Assembly: GCA_021156085.1 (NCBI GenBank)
Contig: JAJNBC010000005.1
Location: forward strand, 46,001 to 110,000
DNA: 64,000 bases
Reading direction: 5' to 3'
Source of the DNA: Gammaproteobacteria bacterium
Lineage (GTDB): Bacteria > Pseudomonadota > Gammaproteobacteria > DSM-16500
Part shown: positions 39,519 to 49,022 of the stretch, piece by piece
Numbering within the stretch: position 1 is the stretch's first letter
Layout: each line of letters starts with the position of its first letter
The notes under the pieces: generated by a model
The model's database searches: none
What the model was told of the DNA's origin: nothing
Seen by the model: the letters and a program-made list of their open reading frames with translations, nothing else
Translations under genes and position numbers: made by a program

Positions 39519-40097
39519 CTATTCAGTATGCAATTGCTGCATGGCTTTTTGATACTCTCCTGCCATCATGAGAGACAAGACTTGCCCAGCTTTTTGTAAG
39601 GCTAAATCAATCTGTTCTCGCTCTTCTTTTTTCGGGGATTTTAGCACATAATCAACGACATCCTTGCTATTGCCCGGATGGCCAACACCAATCCGCACTC
39701 GATAAAACTGCCCCGTCCCCAAATGTTGAATAACATCCCGTACCCCATTATGTCCCCCATGGCCGCCGTCAAACTTCAATCGTATCCCCCCCACCGGCAA
39801 ATCAATTTCATCATGTAACACTAAAATTGCCGAGGGAGCTATTTTATAATAACTAGCTACAGCCTGGACTGCTTGGCCACTATGATTCATAAAAGTGGTG
39901 GGGATAAGTAAGTGACAATTTTGAGAATAAATCTGGGTAAGCGAGTGCCATCCTTGAAATTTTGTTACCGGGCGTAAAACGGCGTGCATTTTGTTAGCCA
40001 ATGCTTCTACAAACCAGGCACCGGCATTATGCCGAGTCTGTTGATATTGAGCACCTGGATTAGCAAGGCCAACAATAAGCTGGATCCCCTGTGACAA
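39519..40097 (-). CDS. pth: Peptidyl-tRNA hydrolase
   Basis: Recycles peptidyl-tRNA by hydrolysing the ester bond. About 192 residues: IVGLANPGAQYQQTRHNAGAWFVEAL with the catalytic His, TFMNHSGQAV, and DEIDLPVGGIRLKFDGGHGGHNGVRDVIQHLG. No ATG exists before the conserved start; TTG at 40097 is chosen because AAGGAG lies nine bases upstream. A further in-frame TTG at 40127 falls inside an intergenic repeat and is unlikely. Neighbours rplY and prs are usual for gammaproteobacteria. Confidence 0.93.
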   Translation of the reverse strand: MSQGIQLIVGLANPGAQYQQTRHNAGAWFVEALANKMHAVLRPVTKFQGWHSLTQIYSQNCHLLIPTTFMNHSGQAVQAVASYYKIAPSAILVLHDEIDLPVGGIRLKFDGGHGGHNGVRDVIQHLGTGQFYRVRIGVGHPGNSKDVVDYVLKSPKKEEREQIDLALQKAGQVLSLMMAGEYQKAMQQLHTE

Positions 40098-40123
40098 AAT
40101 GGCTTTCTCCTTAGGGCCGAGCA

Positions 40124-40250
40124 ACAATTCTCACTATGCTAGGCGTAATATTTTGATTTTCTGTGCGCCGCTGCGGAGTTGAGATGCAGCTCAACTCCGC
40201 AGCGGCGCTCAAAAATCACAGCACCTCCCTCAGCCTAGAGAATTATCCAT
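40124..40250 (-). repeat. Dispersed hairpin repeat, copy A
   Basis: About 127 bp between rplY and pth. Its centre is a perfect inverted repeat with 19-bp arms (40165-40183 and 40190-40208, arm GCGCCGCTGCGGAGTTGAG) and a 6-base loop. Outside it lie TGATTTTT-type and GAAAATCA-type boxes and terminal AATTCTC / GAGAATT arms. It aligns along its length with copies B, C and D. It may also serve as the rplY terminator. Confidence 0.8.
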
Positions 40251-40283
40251 AGACCCTAGGTCATTCAGGATGATATTTATCAA

Positions 40284-40970
40284 TCATTTAGCTTCTGCAG
40301 TATCTTCAGGCCGGCCAGCAGCAGCTTCACTTTCAGAGGCTGTCGTTTCCTCTTCCTCACTCGCTACGACTGGCGTCTCTTCAATAATGCGCGGAATATG
40401 GAGAGAAACAACAGGCAAATCATGGCCTTCTACGCCGTGTGAAAAAGCCACTAAATCGACCCCCTTAGGCAATTTAAGCTCACTTAAATGCATCGTCTGA
40501 TCAAGTACAAAGTGGCTAAGATCGACTTCAATAAACTCTGGTAGATTAGCCGGCAAGCAAGAAACTTCAACATCATTGATGATATGAGAAAAAGCCCCCC
40601 CTTCTCTGACACCTGGAGCCTCTTCCGCACCGATAAAATGTAATGGCACGTGCATATGTAATTTTTGATCTGCGCGGACCCGTAAAAAATCCATATGAGC
40701 TATGCGTGGTTTTGCTGGATGACGCTCCAGGGCTTTTAAAATCACTTTCTCTTTTTTGCCCTCGATACTAAGCGTCAAAATGCGAGAATAAAAGGCTTCA
40801 TTAGACAATGCAGTGAACACATCATCATGATGCAATGTCAGAGAAACAGCAGGCTCACCTGCACCATAAATAACAGCAGGCACTTTATTAGCATGACGTA
40901 GGCGGCGGCTCGCACCTTTCCCTATATCATTACGAACTTGAGCATCAAGTTCAAATTTTATTGTTGACAT
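40284..40970 (-). CDS. rplY: 50S ribosomal protein L25 (long CTC form)
   Basis: 5S rRNA-binding ribosomal protein with the general-stress CTC C-terminal domain. 228 residues, far longer than E. coli L25 (94) but normal for the CTC type. RNDIGKGASRRLRHANKVPAVIYGAGEPAVSL is the L25 N-terminal fold; HFIGAEEAPGVREGGAFSHIINDVEVSCLPANLPEFIEVDLS is the CTC domain; the tail is Glu/Ala-rich. Of two adjacent ATGs the second (40970) is six bases from GGAG and preferred. Copies of a dispersed repeat lie on both sides of the gene. Confidence 0.95.
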   Translation of the reverse strand: MSTIKFELDAQVRNDIGKGASRRLRHANKVPAVIYGAGEPAVSLTLHHDDVFTALSNEAFYSRILTLSIEGKKEKVILKALERHPAKPRIAHMDFLRVRADQKLHMHVPLHFIGAEEAPGVREGGAFSHIINDVEVSCLPANLPEFIEVDLSHFVLDQTMHLSELKLPKGVDLVAFSHGVEGHDLPVVSLHIPRIIEETPVVASEEEETTASESEAAAGRPEDTAEAK

Positions 40971-41064
40971 CATATTCTCCAAAATTGATAAATAACCTTC
41001 CTCTGCGACCAAGGAAGGAGGGCGTATTCTACATGAAAACCCGAATTAGTCCAGCAAGCTTGCT

Positions 41065-41205
41065 CCACTTTTGCTATGCAAGGTACAACGCGTTGATCTT
41101 CTGCGCTCCTCCTGGTCAGCGACTTGCCTGTCAACTGCGCTTCGGTGCTCAAAAATCAAAGCGTTTCATCTCGGCCTACTAGCCATTGCCAACAGGCCCG
41201 ATCTT
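41065..41205 (-). repeat. Dispersed hairpin repeat, copy C
   Basis: Intergenic, between prs and rplY. On the minus strand it reads GGCCGAGATGAAACGC, then TTTGATTTTTGAGCACCG, then AGCGCAGTTGACAGGCAAGT, a close match to copy B in its first half; the second half has diverged (GCGCAGAAGATCAACG). Same orientation as copy A, so rplY is bracketed by direct copies. Confidence 0.75.
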
Positions 41206-41229
41206 TCTGTTCACAATGCCAGAATTAAT

Positions 41230-42177
41230 TTAGTCTAGGAACATCCGACTGAGTGAGCCAGCCCCGCTAATACGACGGATTGCTTCAGCAATCATGTGGC
41301 TCAAGGTAATCTGACGAATACGAGGAGATCGCGCAGCACTCTCATGTAATGTAATAGTATCTGTCACAATCAATTCATCCAATGAGGAAGCTTCAATATT
41401 AGCAATCGCCTTGCCTGACAGCACGGGATGAGTGATATAAGCCACCACCTTGGCCGCACCATGCTCTTTCAGGGCATCAACCGCCTTAGAAAGCGTGCTC
41501 GCTGTATCAACAATATCATCTACAATAATACATTCACGGTCTTTTACATCGCCAATAATGTGCATAACCTGTGCTTCATTAGGCTGTGGACGACGTTTAT
41601 CAATAATAGCTAAATCAGCGCCCGTTAAACGTTTCGCAATGGCGCGGGCACGGATAACTCCTCCCACATCAGGCGACACCACCATGATATTTTTATAGTT
41701 TTTCCCATCAATATCTTCAAGCATGATAGGCGTACTGTAAAGGTTATCGACTGGCATGTAGAAAAAACCCTGAATTTGGTCCGCATGCAAGTCTACCGTC
41801 ACTAAGCGGCTAATACCTACTGAAGCCATCATATCTGCAACAATTTTGGCAGTAATGGGTACACGTGCCGAACGTACCCGCCGATCTTGACGCGCATACC
41901 CAAAATAAGGAACAACGGCAGTAATTTTGGCAGCAGAAGCACGCCGCAAGGCATCAGCCATGATAATTAATTCCATCAAATTATCATTAGAAGGCGCTGA
42001 AGTAGATTGAATCAGAAAAATATCGCGGCCTCGTACATTTTCTTGTATTTCAACCATGATTTCACCATCGCTAAACCGTTCCACCAAAGCTTTGCCCAGG
42101 GGCAGATTAAGATGTTCAACAATACGGTTAGCGAGTGCTTTATTTGCATTGCCGCTAAAAACCATGATTTCAGGCAC
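41230..42177 (-). CDS. prs: Ribose-phosphate pyrophosphokinase
   Basis: Makes PRPP from ribose-5-phosphate and ATP for nucleotide, His and Trp synthesis. 315 residues, as in E. coli. Motifs: [25 protein letters not shown], the flexible-loop [36 protein letters not shown] and the PRPP-binding [11 protein letters not shown]. The start is GTG ([16 protein letters not shown]), with AAGGA upstream. The usual ispE between tRNA/lolB and prs is absent. Confidence 0.97.
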   Translation of the reverse strand: MPEIMVFSGNANKALANRIVEHLNLPLGKALVERFSDGEIMVEIQENVRGRDIFLIQSTSAPSNDNLMELIIMADALRRASAAKITAVVPYFGYARQDRRVRSARVPITAKIVADMMASVGISRLVTVDLHADQIQGFFYMPVDNLYSTPIMLEDIDGKNYKNIMVVSPDVGGVIRARAIAKRLTGADLAIIDKRRPQPNEAQVMHIIGDVKDRECIIVDDIVDTASTLSKAVDALKEHGAAKVVAYITHPVLSGKAIANIEASSLDELIVTDTITLHESAARSPRIRQITLSHMIAEAIRRISGAGSLSRMFLD

Positions 42178-42205
42178 AAGAAGAATCCTTAGTATTATTC
42201 CAAGA

Positions 42206-42280
42206 TGGCTGGGGTGCTAGGGATCGAACCTAGGAATGCCGAGATCAAAACCCGGTGCCTTACCGCTTGGCTACACCCCA
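42206..42280 (-). tRNA. tRNA-Gln (anticodon UUG)
   Basis: On the minus strand: acceptor TGGGGTG, D arm TAGCCAAGCGGTAAGGC, anticodon loop TTTTGAT with anticodon TTG, T arm with GGTTCGATCC, acceptor CACCCCA, discriminator G, and an encoded CCA end. 75 nt including CCA. Placed between lolB and prs, a common gammaproteobacterial site. Confidence 0.95.
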
Positions 42281-42329
42281 ATCAGGGCGTTATTTTGCTG
42301 ACTCAGTTCGTGGGTGTCAATCAGAACTT

Positions 42330-42938
42330 TTAGAATTGCCATTGATCAATCTTAATTTTTACCTTGATACGCTCATTTTCTAAGAGGATTTTAACAGGCA
42401 CCTCTACTTGCTTCACTGTGTGATAACTTAAAAAACTCACCTTCCAGCCGGTTTGATCTAAACGCACAAGATGATGATAAGCATCCCATTGTTTCTTAGA
42501 AGGCAAAGTGGGCACCGGTAAGCCGCGTATCCAATAATATAAGTTTGAAATAGGTAATTGCCAGCCTGTTTGTTGCCTCAATAAAAGCTCTGGAGAAAAA
42601 GCGCTGAATTTTCTACCCTCTGCCGTTTCTAAAGATACGTTACCAGGCTGCCCCGAAATCTTGATTGAATTCACCCCTAAAGGACCAAATAATAACAAAG
42701 TGTAATTTTTCTGATACTGCCGCCATTGCAAATTAGCGCTGCCTCCTTCATTGCGGGGATAGGTTTGCACTGCCACTCTTGCTTTAATATTCCAAATCTG
42801 TATTTTTGTCAGTAGGTTTGCGCGATCTTGCCACGCGGGCGGTTGGTGCACGATAGGAGTCGCTTGCTTAGCTAATTCAGCACAACCTGCTAAAAAAAAA
42901 GTAAATAATATAATAAGACAGAACTCGAAAATACGCAT
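42330..42938 (-). CDS. lolB: Outer-membrane lipoprotein receptor LolB
   Basis: Accepts lipoproteins from LolA and inserts them into the outer membrane. From ATG 42938 it has 202 residues, with a lipoprotein signal and lipobox FLAGC (Cys about 19). The beta-sheet fold is suggested by WNIKARVAVQTYPRNEGGSANLQWRQ, YTLLLFGPLGVNSIKI, LYYWIRGLPVP and the C-terminal VKIKIDQWQF. The frame continues 12 codons upstream, but those would put charged residues before the signal peptide. Divergent from ychF. Confidence 0.9.
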   Translation of the reverse strand: MRIFEFCLIILFTFFLAGCAELAKQATPIVHQPPAWQDRANLLTKIQIWNIKARVAVQTYPRNEGGSANLQWRQYQKNYTLLLFGPLGVNSIKISGQPGNVSLETAEGRKFSAFSPELLLRQQTGWQLPISNLYYWIRGLPVPTLPSKKQWDAYHHLVRLDQTGWKVSFLSYHTVKQVEVPVKILLENERIKVKIKIDQWQF

Positions 42939-43030
42939 CCGCCCAGTATAGCAAAATTTAGCTGGAATAATCACTTAACACACAGGATAATCGCCATCCT
43001 TGTCCAATTATTATCGTGCGGAAGAAAAAT

Positions 43031-44122
43031 ATGGGGATCAAATGCGGCATCGTGGGCTTACCCAATGTCGGTAAATCAACACTTTTTAACTGTCTCACCA
43101 AAGCAGGCGTAGATGCAGCCAATTATCCTTTCTGTACCATTGAACCTAATGTGGGCGTCGTAGCTGTACCTGATCCACGTTTAGAAAAATTAGCTGAAAT
43201 CGTTAACCCCCAACGCATCTTACCCACGACCATCGAATTTGTAGATATCGCAGGCCTGGTAAAAGGCGCAGCTCAGGGCGAAGGGCTGGGAAATAAATTT
43301 TTAGCGAACATCCGCGAAACCGATGCCACAGCTCATGTTGTACGTTGTTTTGAAAACGATGATGTCGTGCACGTGGCAGGGAAAATTTCGCCCTTGGATG
43401 ATATCGAAATCATTAATACTGAACTTTCATTGGCTGATTTAGAAACTGTGCAAAAAGCACTATTGCGCTCCCATAAACTTGCAAAAAGTGGCGATAAAAT
43501 AGCGTTAGCTGAAGTTGCTTTATTTGAGCGCGTGCGTGAACAACTCGATCAAGGAAAACCAGCACGAGCCTTGATTTTTACCTCGGAAGAAAGAGAACGT
43601 TTAAAACCATTACAATTACTTACATTGAAACCTACTCTGTATATTGCCAATGTGGCAGAAAACGGTTTCACTCATAATCCTTTACTCGACCAAGTTAAAC
43701 AATTGGCTGAAACTGAGAAAGCCAGCGTTGTAGCCATTTGCGCTTCGTTAGAAGCAGAGATTGCTGAATTAGACGATGCCGGCAAAAAAGAATTTTTAGC
43801 AGAATTAAAATTAGATGAGCCGGGTTTAGACAGAGTGATTCATGCCGCATACAAATTGCTGGGCTTAGACACTTACTTTACTGCGGGCGTTCAAGAAGTC
43901 CGTGCGTGGACCATTCACACAGGCTCTACAGCGCCTCAAGCAGCGGCTGTTATTCATACGGATTTTGAAAAAGGATTTATTCGTGCGGAAATTATTTCCT
44001 ATAAAGATTATATTCGCTATCGCGGAGAACAAGGGGCTAAAGAAGCCGGGAAGTGGCGGTTAGAAGGAAAAGACTATATTGTGCAGGACGGCGATGTGAT
44101 TTATTTTAGATTCAACGTGTAA
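43031..44122 (+). CDS. ychF: Redox-regulated ATPase/GTPase YchF
   Basis: Obg-family P-loop ATPase that binds ribosomes. 363 residues, as in E. coli. G1 is [14 protein letters not shown], followed by [34 protein letters not shown] (G3), a coiled coil and the C-terminal TGS domain ([28 protein letters not shown]). ATG 43031 follows GGAAG; an earlier in-frame GTG is not needed. Convergent with the next gene, with 27 bp between stops. Confidence 0.97.
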   Translation: MGIKCGIVGLPNVGKSTLFNCLTKAGVDAANYPFCTIEPNVGVVAVPDPRLEKLAEIVNPQRILPTTIEFVDIAGLVKGAAQGEGLGNKFLANIRETDATAHVVRCFENDDVVHVAGKISPLDDIEIINTELSLADLETVQKALLRSHKLAKSGDKIALAEVALFERVREQLDQGKPARALIFTSEERERLKPLQLLTLKPTLYIANVAENGFTHNPLLDQVKQLAETEKASVVAICASLEAEIAELDDAGKKEFLAELKLDEPGLDRVIHAAYKLLGLDTYFTAGVQEVRAWTIHTGSTAPQAAAVIHTDFEKGFIRAEIISYKDYIRYRGEQGAKEAGKWRLEGKDYIVQDGDVIYFRFNV

Positions 44123-44149
44123 ATAACAAGAACGTCTTGACGACGCTTC

Positions 44150-45826
44150 TTAAACGGCGGCGGCCGCCGCCCTAAGGTCAAGCAAACGTAGAGAGTGATT
44201 TTGTTCCGCTGAAACTATCATATTGCTTTTACTTTTTGCTCCACCTCCAAAAAAACTACACGTTTTCTGCCAACAGGTGCGCTCTTCAGGCTTCAGAAAC
44301 TCTGCTTCTTTAGGGGTATTAAAAAATCGATGCGATTGGGTAGCTTTTTTAGTACCTAAAAACGTAGCTTCTCGAATCTCAGCTGGAACAGAGGAAGTGG
44401 GCAAAGGTAAGGCTTTATATAATTCAACTTCTCTGAAACGTATTTTATTAAACCAAGCGTTTATATTATATAATGCCAAACAAATTACAATCTGCTCAAT
44501 CAAATCCTGCATGACAACAGAGAAGGGACTTAGGTGTGCCGCCTGGGCTAGCTGGGGTAAAACTGAAGGCAGCAGCACTTCCCCCAAAATATTCACTGCA
44601 TTAGTGGCTATAGCGAACAAGCCAAAAATAACTCCCGCACTAGGAGTGAATGTATGATAGAGGTGCACAGCTAGCTGAAGGTTAAGATAGAGCCTATATA
44701 AAGAAAAAGCTACTCCTAAATAATGAAGGAAAGAAAGCGCGCTTAGGCCAGCGAGCGGCAAACCCAGCAAAACAAAAACGGTGACGGCACTCACTACGCA
44801 AAATAAAGCCCAGAATTGAAGAGGCGATTCGCTCGCACTGGCCAACAATGGCCTTAGGATGCTATTAATAGGGCAAGCCACTATTTCTGCTACATTAGCG
44901 ACAGGCAGCAGGCTATAGGCAAAAATAGGCACCCAACTAGATAATGAGAAAACCATCCATAACAGCCATAATCCCATCCCGGCCACCCCAATTCTGATTA
45001 ACCATATGCTACCCCACCCTAGCATTTTCCATCCCTCTGGATTATTACTCGCTGTCACCTCAGTATATTCATTGGATAAGTTATCAAATATTTTTTGAAA
45101 AGTATTCTTCCAGATATAAAAAGCAAGGTTAGAGAGAAGCAAATAAATGCTATTCACAACCGCAGCCATACACTTAACAGGAGAAAGTAATTTACGCGTA
45201 GTTAAAATCGAATAAAGTCCTCTCCCTGCGAGAGCTTCACGATATTGAAAATCATCTAAGTACTCTTCTCCATACAAGCGAAGTATTAATTCTCGCCATT
45301 CGCGAATAAGGCACTCGGTAAAAGTTTCATTTGCATACCTCTCCAACAAAAAAATAATACGTTTTTGCAGGAATTCTTCTCGGTTTTTTTCTAAAGCTAA
45401 GTAGAGATTAAGAAATGAAGCGTGCTCTAAGGCAAATTGTTGCTTTTTCTCTCCTGAAAGAGAATTAAAATGTCGTATTAAATTATCATACGCTTCTTCT
45501 ATATTCTCTTCCAAAAGCAAATCAAATGCTGTATCTGGAATGTTTATATTTTCTTGTACAAAATAATTTTCTATATTAGATAGATATAGTTGCCCCTGCA
45601 ATTTTATTTCTGCCTCTAAATTTTGATAAGCTGTAAGAAGATCTTCAAATCGTTGTTTTACTAACTCGCGCGACTCATTAAGATGTTTATCAGGATGTAA
45701 TTCCAACGCTTTACGGCGATAAATTTTACGGATTTTACGCAGTTGTTCTTCTGCAGATAGATCATTTATCTCTTCAGGTAAAAGACCGAGAATCGACAGC
45801 TGTTTCGCTCTGGTTTGCATAGGCAT
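44150..45826 (-). CDS. J-domain multi-pass membrane protein, unknown
   Basis: 558 residues. The N-terminus is a DnaJ-type J domain (about 10-75: LLPEEINDLSAEEQLRKIRKIYRRKALELHPDKHLNE, with HPD at 44-46), so it should engage an Hsp70. A helical region follows, then about six hydrophobic segments (about 220-470) with large aromatic/Leu content, and a Ser/Lys-containing tail ending LRAAAAAV. No G/F or zinc domains, so it is not DnaJ or CbpA. I do not recognise the rest. A J domain fused to membrane helices in a Dot/Icm organism could be an effector or an inner-membrane co-chaperone; neither is shown. Confidence 0.7.
   Translation of the reverse strand: MPMQTRAKQLSILGLLPEEINDLSAEEQLRKIRKIYRRKALELHPDKHLNESRELVKQRFEDLLTAYQNLEAEIKLQGQLYLSNIENYFVQENINIPDTAFDLLLEENIEEAYDNLIRHFNSLSGEKKQQFALEHASFLNLYLALEKNREEFLQKRIIFLLERYANETFTECLIREWRELILRLYGEEYLDDFQYREALAGRGLYSILTTRKLLSPVKCMAAVVNSIYLLLSNLAFYIWKNTFQKIFDNLSNEYTEVTASNNPEGWKMLGWGSIWLIRIGVAGMGLWLLWMVFSLSSWVPIFAYSLLPVANVAEIVACPINSILRPLLASASESPLQFWALFCVVSAVTVFVLLGLPLAGLSALSFLHYLGVAFSLYRLYLNLQLAVHLYHTFTPSAGVIFGLFAIATNAVNILGEVLLPSVLPQLAQAAHLSPFSVVMQDLIEQIVICLALYNINAWFNKIRFREVELYKALPLPTSSVPAEIREATFLGTKKATQSHRFFNTPKEAEFLKPEERTCWQKTCSFFGGGAKSKSNMIVSAEQNHSLRLLDLRAAAAAV
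44156..44171. repeat. 16-bp all-GC perfect palindrome
   Basis: GGCGGCGGCCGCCGCC lies in the last codons of the J-domain gene (encoding the poly-Ala tail) and 34 bp after the ychF stop. It could fold at the end of either convergent transcript. GC composition is far from that of the surroundings. Confidence 0.6.
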
Positions 45827-45928
45827 CTTCCAAAATTATAAAGCGAGGGAAATGAGTTTACCTTATAAATGTAGAAAAAGTGAACCTTTATTATTTGTGC
45901 TTCCACACGCTATATAAGATGGTGTTTC

Positions 45929-46684
45929 TTAATATTTTATTTTTAAAGCTCGTTGTCTCACAGTTTCAAATAAGACAATCCCCGTCGCCACGGAGACATT
46001 TAAACTCGGGACGGTGCCGCGCATAGGAATATACACTAACACATCACAATGCTCGCGGGTCAGGCGCCGCATTCCTGCGCCTTCTGCGCCCAACACTATC
46101 CCTAACGGCATATTTAAATTTGTTTGATATAAATTCTGAGGAGCTTCTCCCGCCGCACCAAATAACCATATATTCTGCTCTTTTAGGAAACGTAAGGTTC
46201 GTGCCAAATTCGTGACTTGAATAAAAGGCACTGTTTCTGCTGCCCCACAAGCTACTTTACAAACCGTAGGCGTCAACCCCACTGATTTATCTTTAGGTGC
46301 AATCACTGCATGCACTCCAGCTGCATCTGCGCTTCGTAAGCAAGCACCTAAATTATGCGGATCTTGAACGCCGTCCAAAATCAATAAAAACGCAGGCCCA
46401 CTAAGACTCCTTAATAGTTGAGGTAAATCCTGTTCTGCATACCTTCTGGCAGGATGACAAAAAGCAATGATGCCTTGATGATTAGCTTGGTGAGATAATT
46501 GGTCTAAAGTAACTCGGCTCATGAATTGAATTTTGATTGCATGCTGCTGCGCTAACTTCAGCAGTAACTGCATTCTAGGATCATGTCGTTCGCTTAATAT
46601 ATTTAGACAGTGAATTCGCTCAGGACATTTTTTTAATAATACTTCTACCGCATGCAAGCCAAAAACGACAGTAGATTCACTCAT
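45929..46684 (-). CDS. rlmB: 23S rRNA (guanosine-2'-O)-methyltransferase RlmB
   Basis: SpoU-family 2'-O-methylation of G2251 in 23S rRNA. 251 residues. N-terminal substrate-binding domain (VVFGLHAVEVLLKKCPERI), then the trefoil-knot motifs LDGVQDPHNLGACLRSADAAGVHAVI, GAEGAGMRRLTREHCD and IPMRGTVPSLNVSVATGIVLFE. The ATG overlaps the rnr stop (ATGA), the standard rnr-rlmB pair. Confidence 0.96.
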   Translation of the reverse strand: MSESTVVFGLHAVEVLLKKCPERIHCLNILSERHDPRMQLLLKLAQQHAIKIQFMSRVTLDQLSHQANHQGIIAFCHPARRYAEQDLPQLLRSLSGPAFLLILDGVQDPHNLGACLRSADAAGVHAVIAPKDKSVGLTPTVCKVACGAAETVPFIQVTNLARTLRFLKEQNIWLFGAAGEAPQNLYQTNLNMPLGIVLGAEGAGMRRLTREHCDVLVYIPMRGTVPSLNVSVATGIVLFETVRQRALKIKY

Positions 46685-48903
46685 AACGATTTTTTCTTCG
46701 GTCTTTTCTTTTTTATCGGACGCACCTCTACTAATTCATCGGTAATGACAAAATCAATTTGTCTTTGATCCAAATCAACGCGTACCACTTTTATTTTAAC
46801 GGCATCACCCAAGCGATATCGTTTTCCGCTACGCTCTCCCAACAAAGCATGCTTAACAGGATCAAATTGATAATAGTCATTGCGCAACATGCTGATATGA
46901 ATTAATCCTTCCACATACACTTCCGTCAATTCTACAAATAAGCCGAAACTCGTCACACTCGTGATCATTCCAGAGAATTCTTCCCCCACTTTATCTTGCA
47001 TAAATTCACACTTTAACCAATCTACGGCTTCACGTGTAGCATCATCAGCGCGACGTTCCGTCATGGAACAATGCTCGCCATATTTTGAGAATAACGCATC
47101 TTCTTTAACGGATGTATGTTCACCACGTAAAATTTTACGTATGCCGCGATGCACTAACAAATCTGGATAACGACGAATAGGTGAAGTAAAATGTGCATAC
47201 GCATCAAACGCTAACCCAAAATGGCCTTTATTGTCTGGGCTATAAACAGCCTGGCTTAATGAACGCAATAGAACTGTTTGAATAAGACGGGCCTCAGGTC
47301 GATCAGCAATTTTTTCTAATAATTTAGCATAATCACGGGATGTCGGTTCTTCACCGCCCCCCAAAGCTAATCCAAGTTCTCCTAAAAATTTACGTAAATC
47401 CATCAATTTTACTGGGGTAGGCCCTTCGTGGACGCGAAATAAGCTGGGGCATTTATGCTTCATTAAAAAACGTGCCGCACAAATATTTGCACACAACATG
47501 CATTCTTCAATAAGACGATGGGCGTCATTACGTGTCAAAGCCACAATACGCTCAATTTTACGATCGGAACTAAAAATAATTTTAGTTTCAGGCAAATCAA
47601 AATCAATAGCGCCTCGTTTTAAACGAGCCGCATGCAAGGTACGGTACACAGAAAATAATTCTTTCAAATGAGGAAGTAATTTCTTATACCTCTTTTGTAA
47701 TTCAACGTCATTTTCTGCCACTATGGCATGGACTTGATTATAAGTTAAGCGCGCATGCGAATAAATAACGCCTTCGTGAAACTGATAATCTGCAATTTTA
47801 CCGGTGGGAGTAATTTCCATTTTACATATTAATGTCAAACGATTCACTTCGGGTTTTAACGAACATAATTCATTGGACAAGACTTCAGGTAGCATAGGAA
47901 TGACTTGCCCGGGAAAATAAACAGAATTGCCACGATTCAACGATTCTTTATCTAATTCCGTATACGGTTTTACATAGTGACTGACATCTGCAATGGCTAC
48001 ATATAATATCCAACCCCCCTGGACACGCGCCTCACAATAGACCGCATCATCAAAATCTTTGGCATCTTCACCATCAATCGTCACGAAAGGCAGCTTACGT
48101 GCATCAAAACGCCCTTCTAAATCAATATCAGGGACGCGGGGAGAAAATTTTTCGGCCTCGGCCAACACTTTTTCTGGCCATTCGTAAGGCAATTCATGGT
48201 TTCGAATAGCTACATCAATTTCCATTCCCGGCGCCATGTGATCGCCTAAAATTTTAACGATTTTACCCACAGGCCGCATCGTCATACTCGGTTGTTCAGT
48301 AATTTGAACTACCACCATTTGCCCCTGCTGAGCCCCTTGCCTCGCTTCTTGGGGAATAAGAATATCGTGGTTAATACGCTGATTAGCTGGTTGAACAAAA
48401 AAAACGTCTGATTTAGAAATAAAACGCCCGACCAATTCATGCGTGTGACGCACTAATACTTCAGCAATAACCCCTTCACGTCGGCCGCGGCTATCTATAT
48501 TTGCAACACGCACTAAAACTTCATCATTTGGAAAAACGGTGCGCATTTGCCGGGCACTTAAAAAAAGATCTTCGCCACCTTCTTCAGGTACTACAAAACC
48601 AAACCCGTCTTTATGGCCTATCACATACCCCTTAAGCAACTCCATTTTGTCAATTAAGCCAAAAGCGCCGCGTCTATTTTGCAATAATTGCCCATCACGT
48701 ACCATAGCCAATAAACGTCGACGTAACGCCTCTTGTGCCTCAGGATCAGTTAGATCAAGTTCTGCAATTAATTGCTTATAGGTAATAGGGCTTTCACGCT
48801 CAGCAAGTAAATCCAAAATAAACTCACGGCTGGCAATAGGATGCTCGTATTTTTGAGCCTCTCTTTCTCTATATGGATCCTTTTTCTTTATCTTTTTCCT
48901 CAT
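46681..48903 (-). CDS. rnr: Ribonuclease R
   Basis: Processive 3'-5' exoribonuclease that degrades structured RNA. 740 residues: N-terminal winged-helix, cold-shock domains (KGYVIGHKDGFGFVVPEEGGEDLFLS), the RNB catalytic domain with TIDGEDAKDFDDAV (catalytic Asp cluster, about 270-283), HFTSPIRRYPDLLVHRGI and a C-terminal S1 domain (GEEFSGMITSVTSFGLFVELTEVYVEGLIHISML), ending in a Lys-rich tail. Slightly shorter than E. coli (813). Confidence 0.97.
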   Translation of the reverse strand: MRKKIKKKDPYREREAQKYEHPIASREFILDLLAERESPITYKQLIAELDLTDPEAQEALRRRLLAMVRDGQLLQNRRGAFGLIDKMELLKGYVIGHKDGFGFVVPEEGGEDLFLSARQMRTVFPNDEVLVRVANIDSRGRREGVIAEVLVRHTHELVGRFISKSDVFFVQPANQRINHDILIPQEARQGAQQGQMVVVQITEQPSMTMRPVGKIVKILGDHMAPGMEIDVAIRNHELPYEWPEKVLAEAEKFSPRVPDIDLEGRFDARKLPFVTIDGEDAKDFDDAVYCEARVQGGWILYVAIADVSHYVKPYTELDKESLNRGNSVYFPGQVIPMLPEVLSNELCSLKPEVNRLTLICKMEITPTGKIADYQFHEGVIYSHARLTYNQVHAIVAENDVELQKRYKKLLPHLKELFSVYRTLHAARLKRGAIDFDLPETKIIFSSDRKIERIVALTRNDAHRLIEECMLCANICAARFLMKHKCPSLFRVHEGPTPVKLMDLRKFLGELGLALGGGEEPTSRDYAKLLEKIADRPEARLIQTVLLRSLSQAVYSPDNKGHFGLAFDAYAHFTSPIRRYPDLLVHRGIRKILRGEHTSVKEDALFSKYGEHCSMTERRADDATREAVDWLKCEFMQDKVGEEFSGMITSVTSFGLFVELTEVYVEGLIHISMLRNDYYQFDPVKHALLGERSGKRYRLGDAVKIKVVRVDLDQRQIDFVITDELVEVRPIKKKRPKKKSL

Positions 48904-49022
48904 TCCCCAACCATATCATATACATATTAATTAATATTTTGACTAAGATACTCCTCCTAGTGACTTTTTTCCATGAATTCAGTTAAAGTAGCTTAAATGA
49001 AATTTAAATGAGGATGATAGTG

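Noticed and set aside
44223..44657. 144-residue plus-strand frame opposite the J-domain gene
   Set aside because: Antisense shadow of a gene with a clear J domain and membrane segments; no ribosome site and no recognisable protein.
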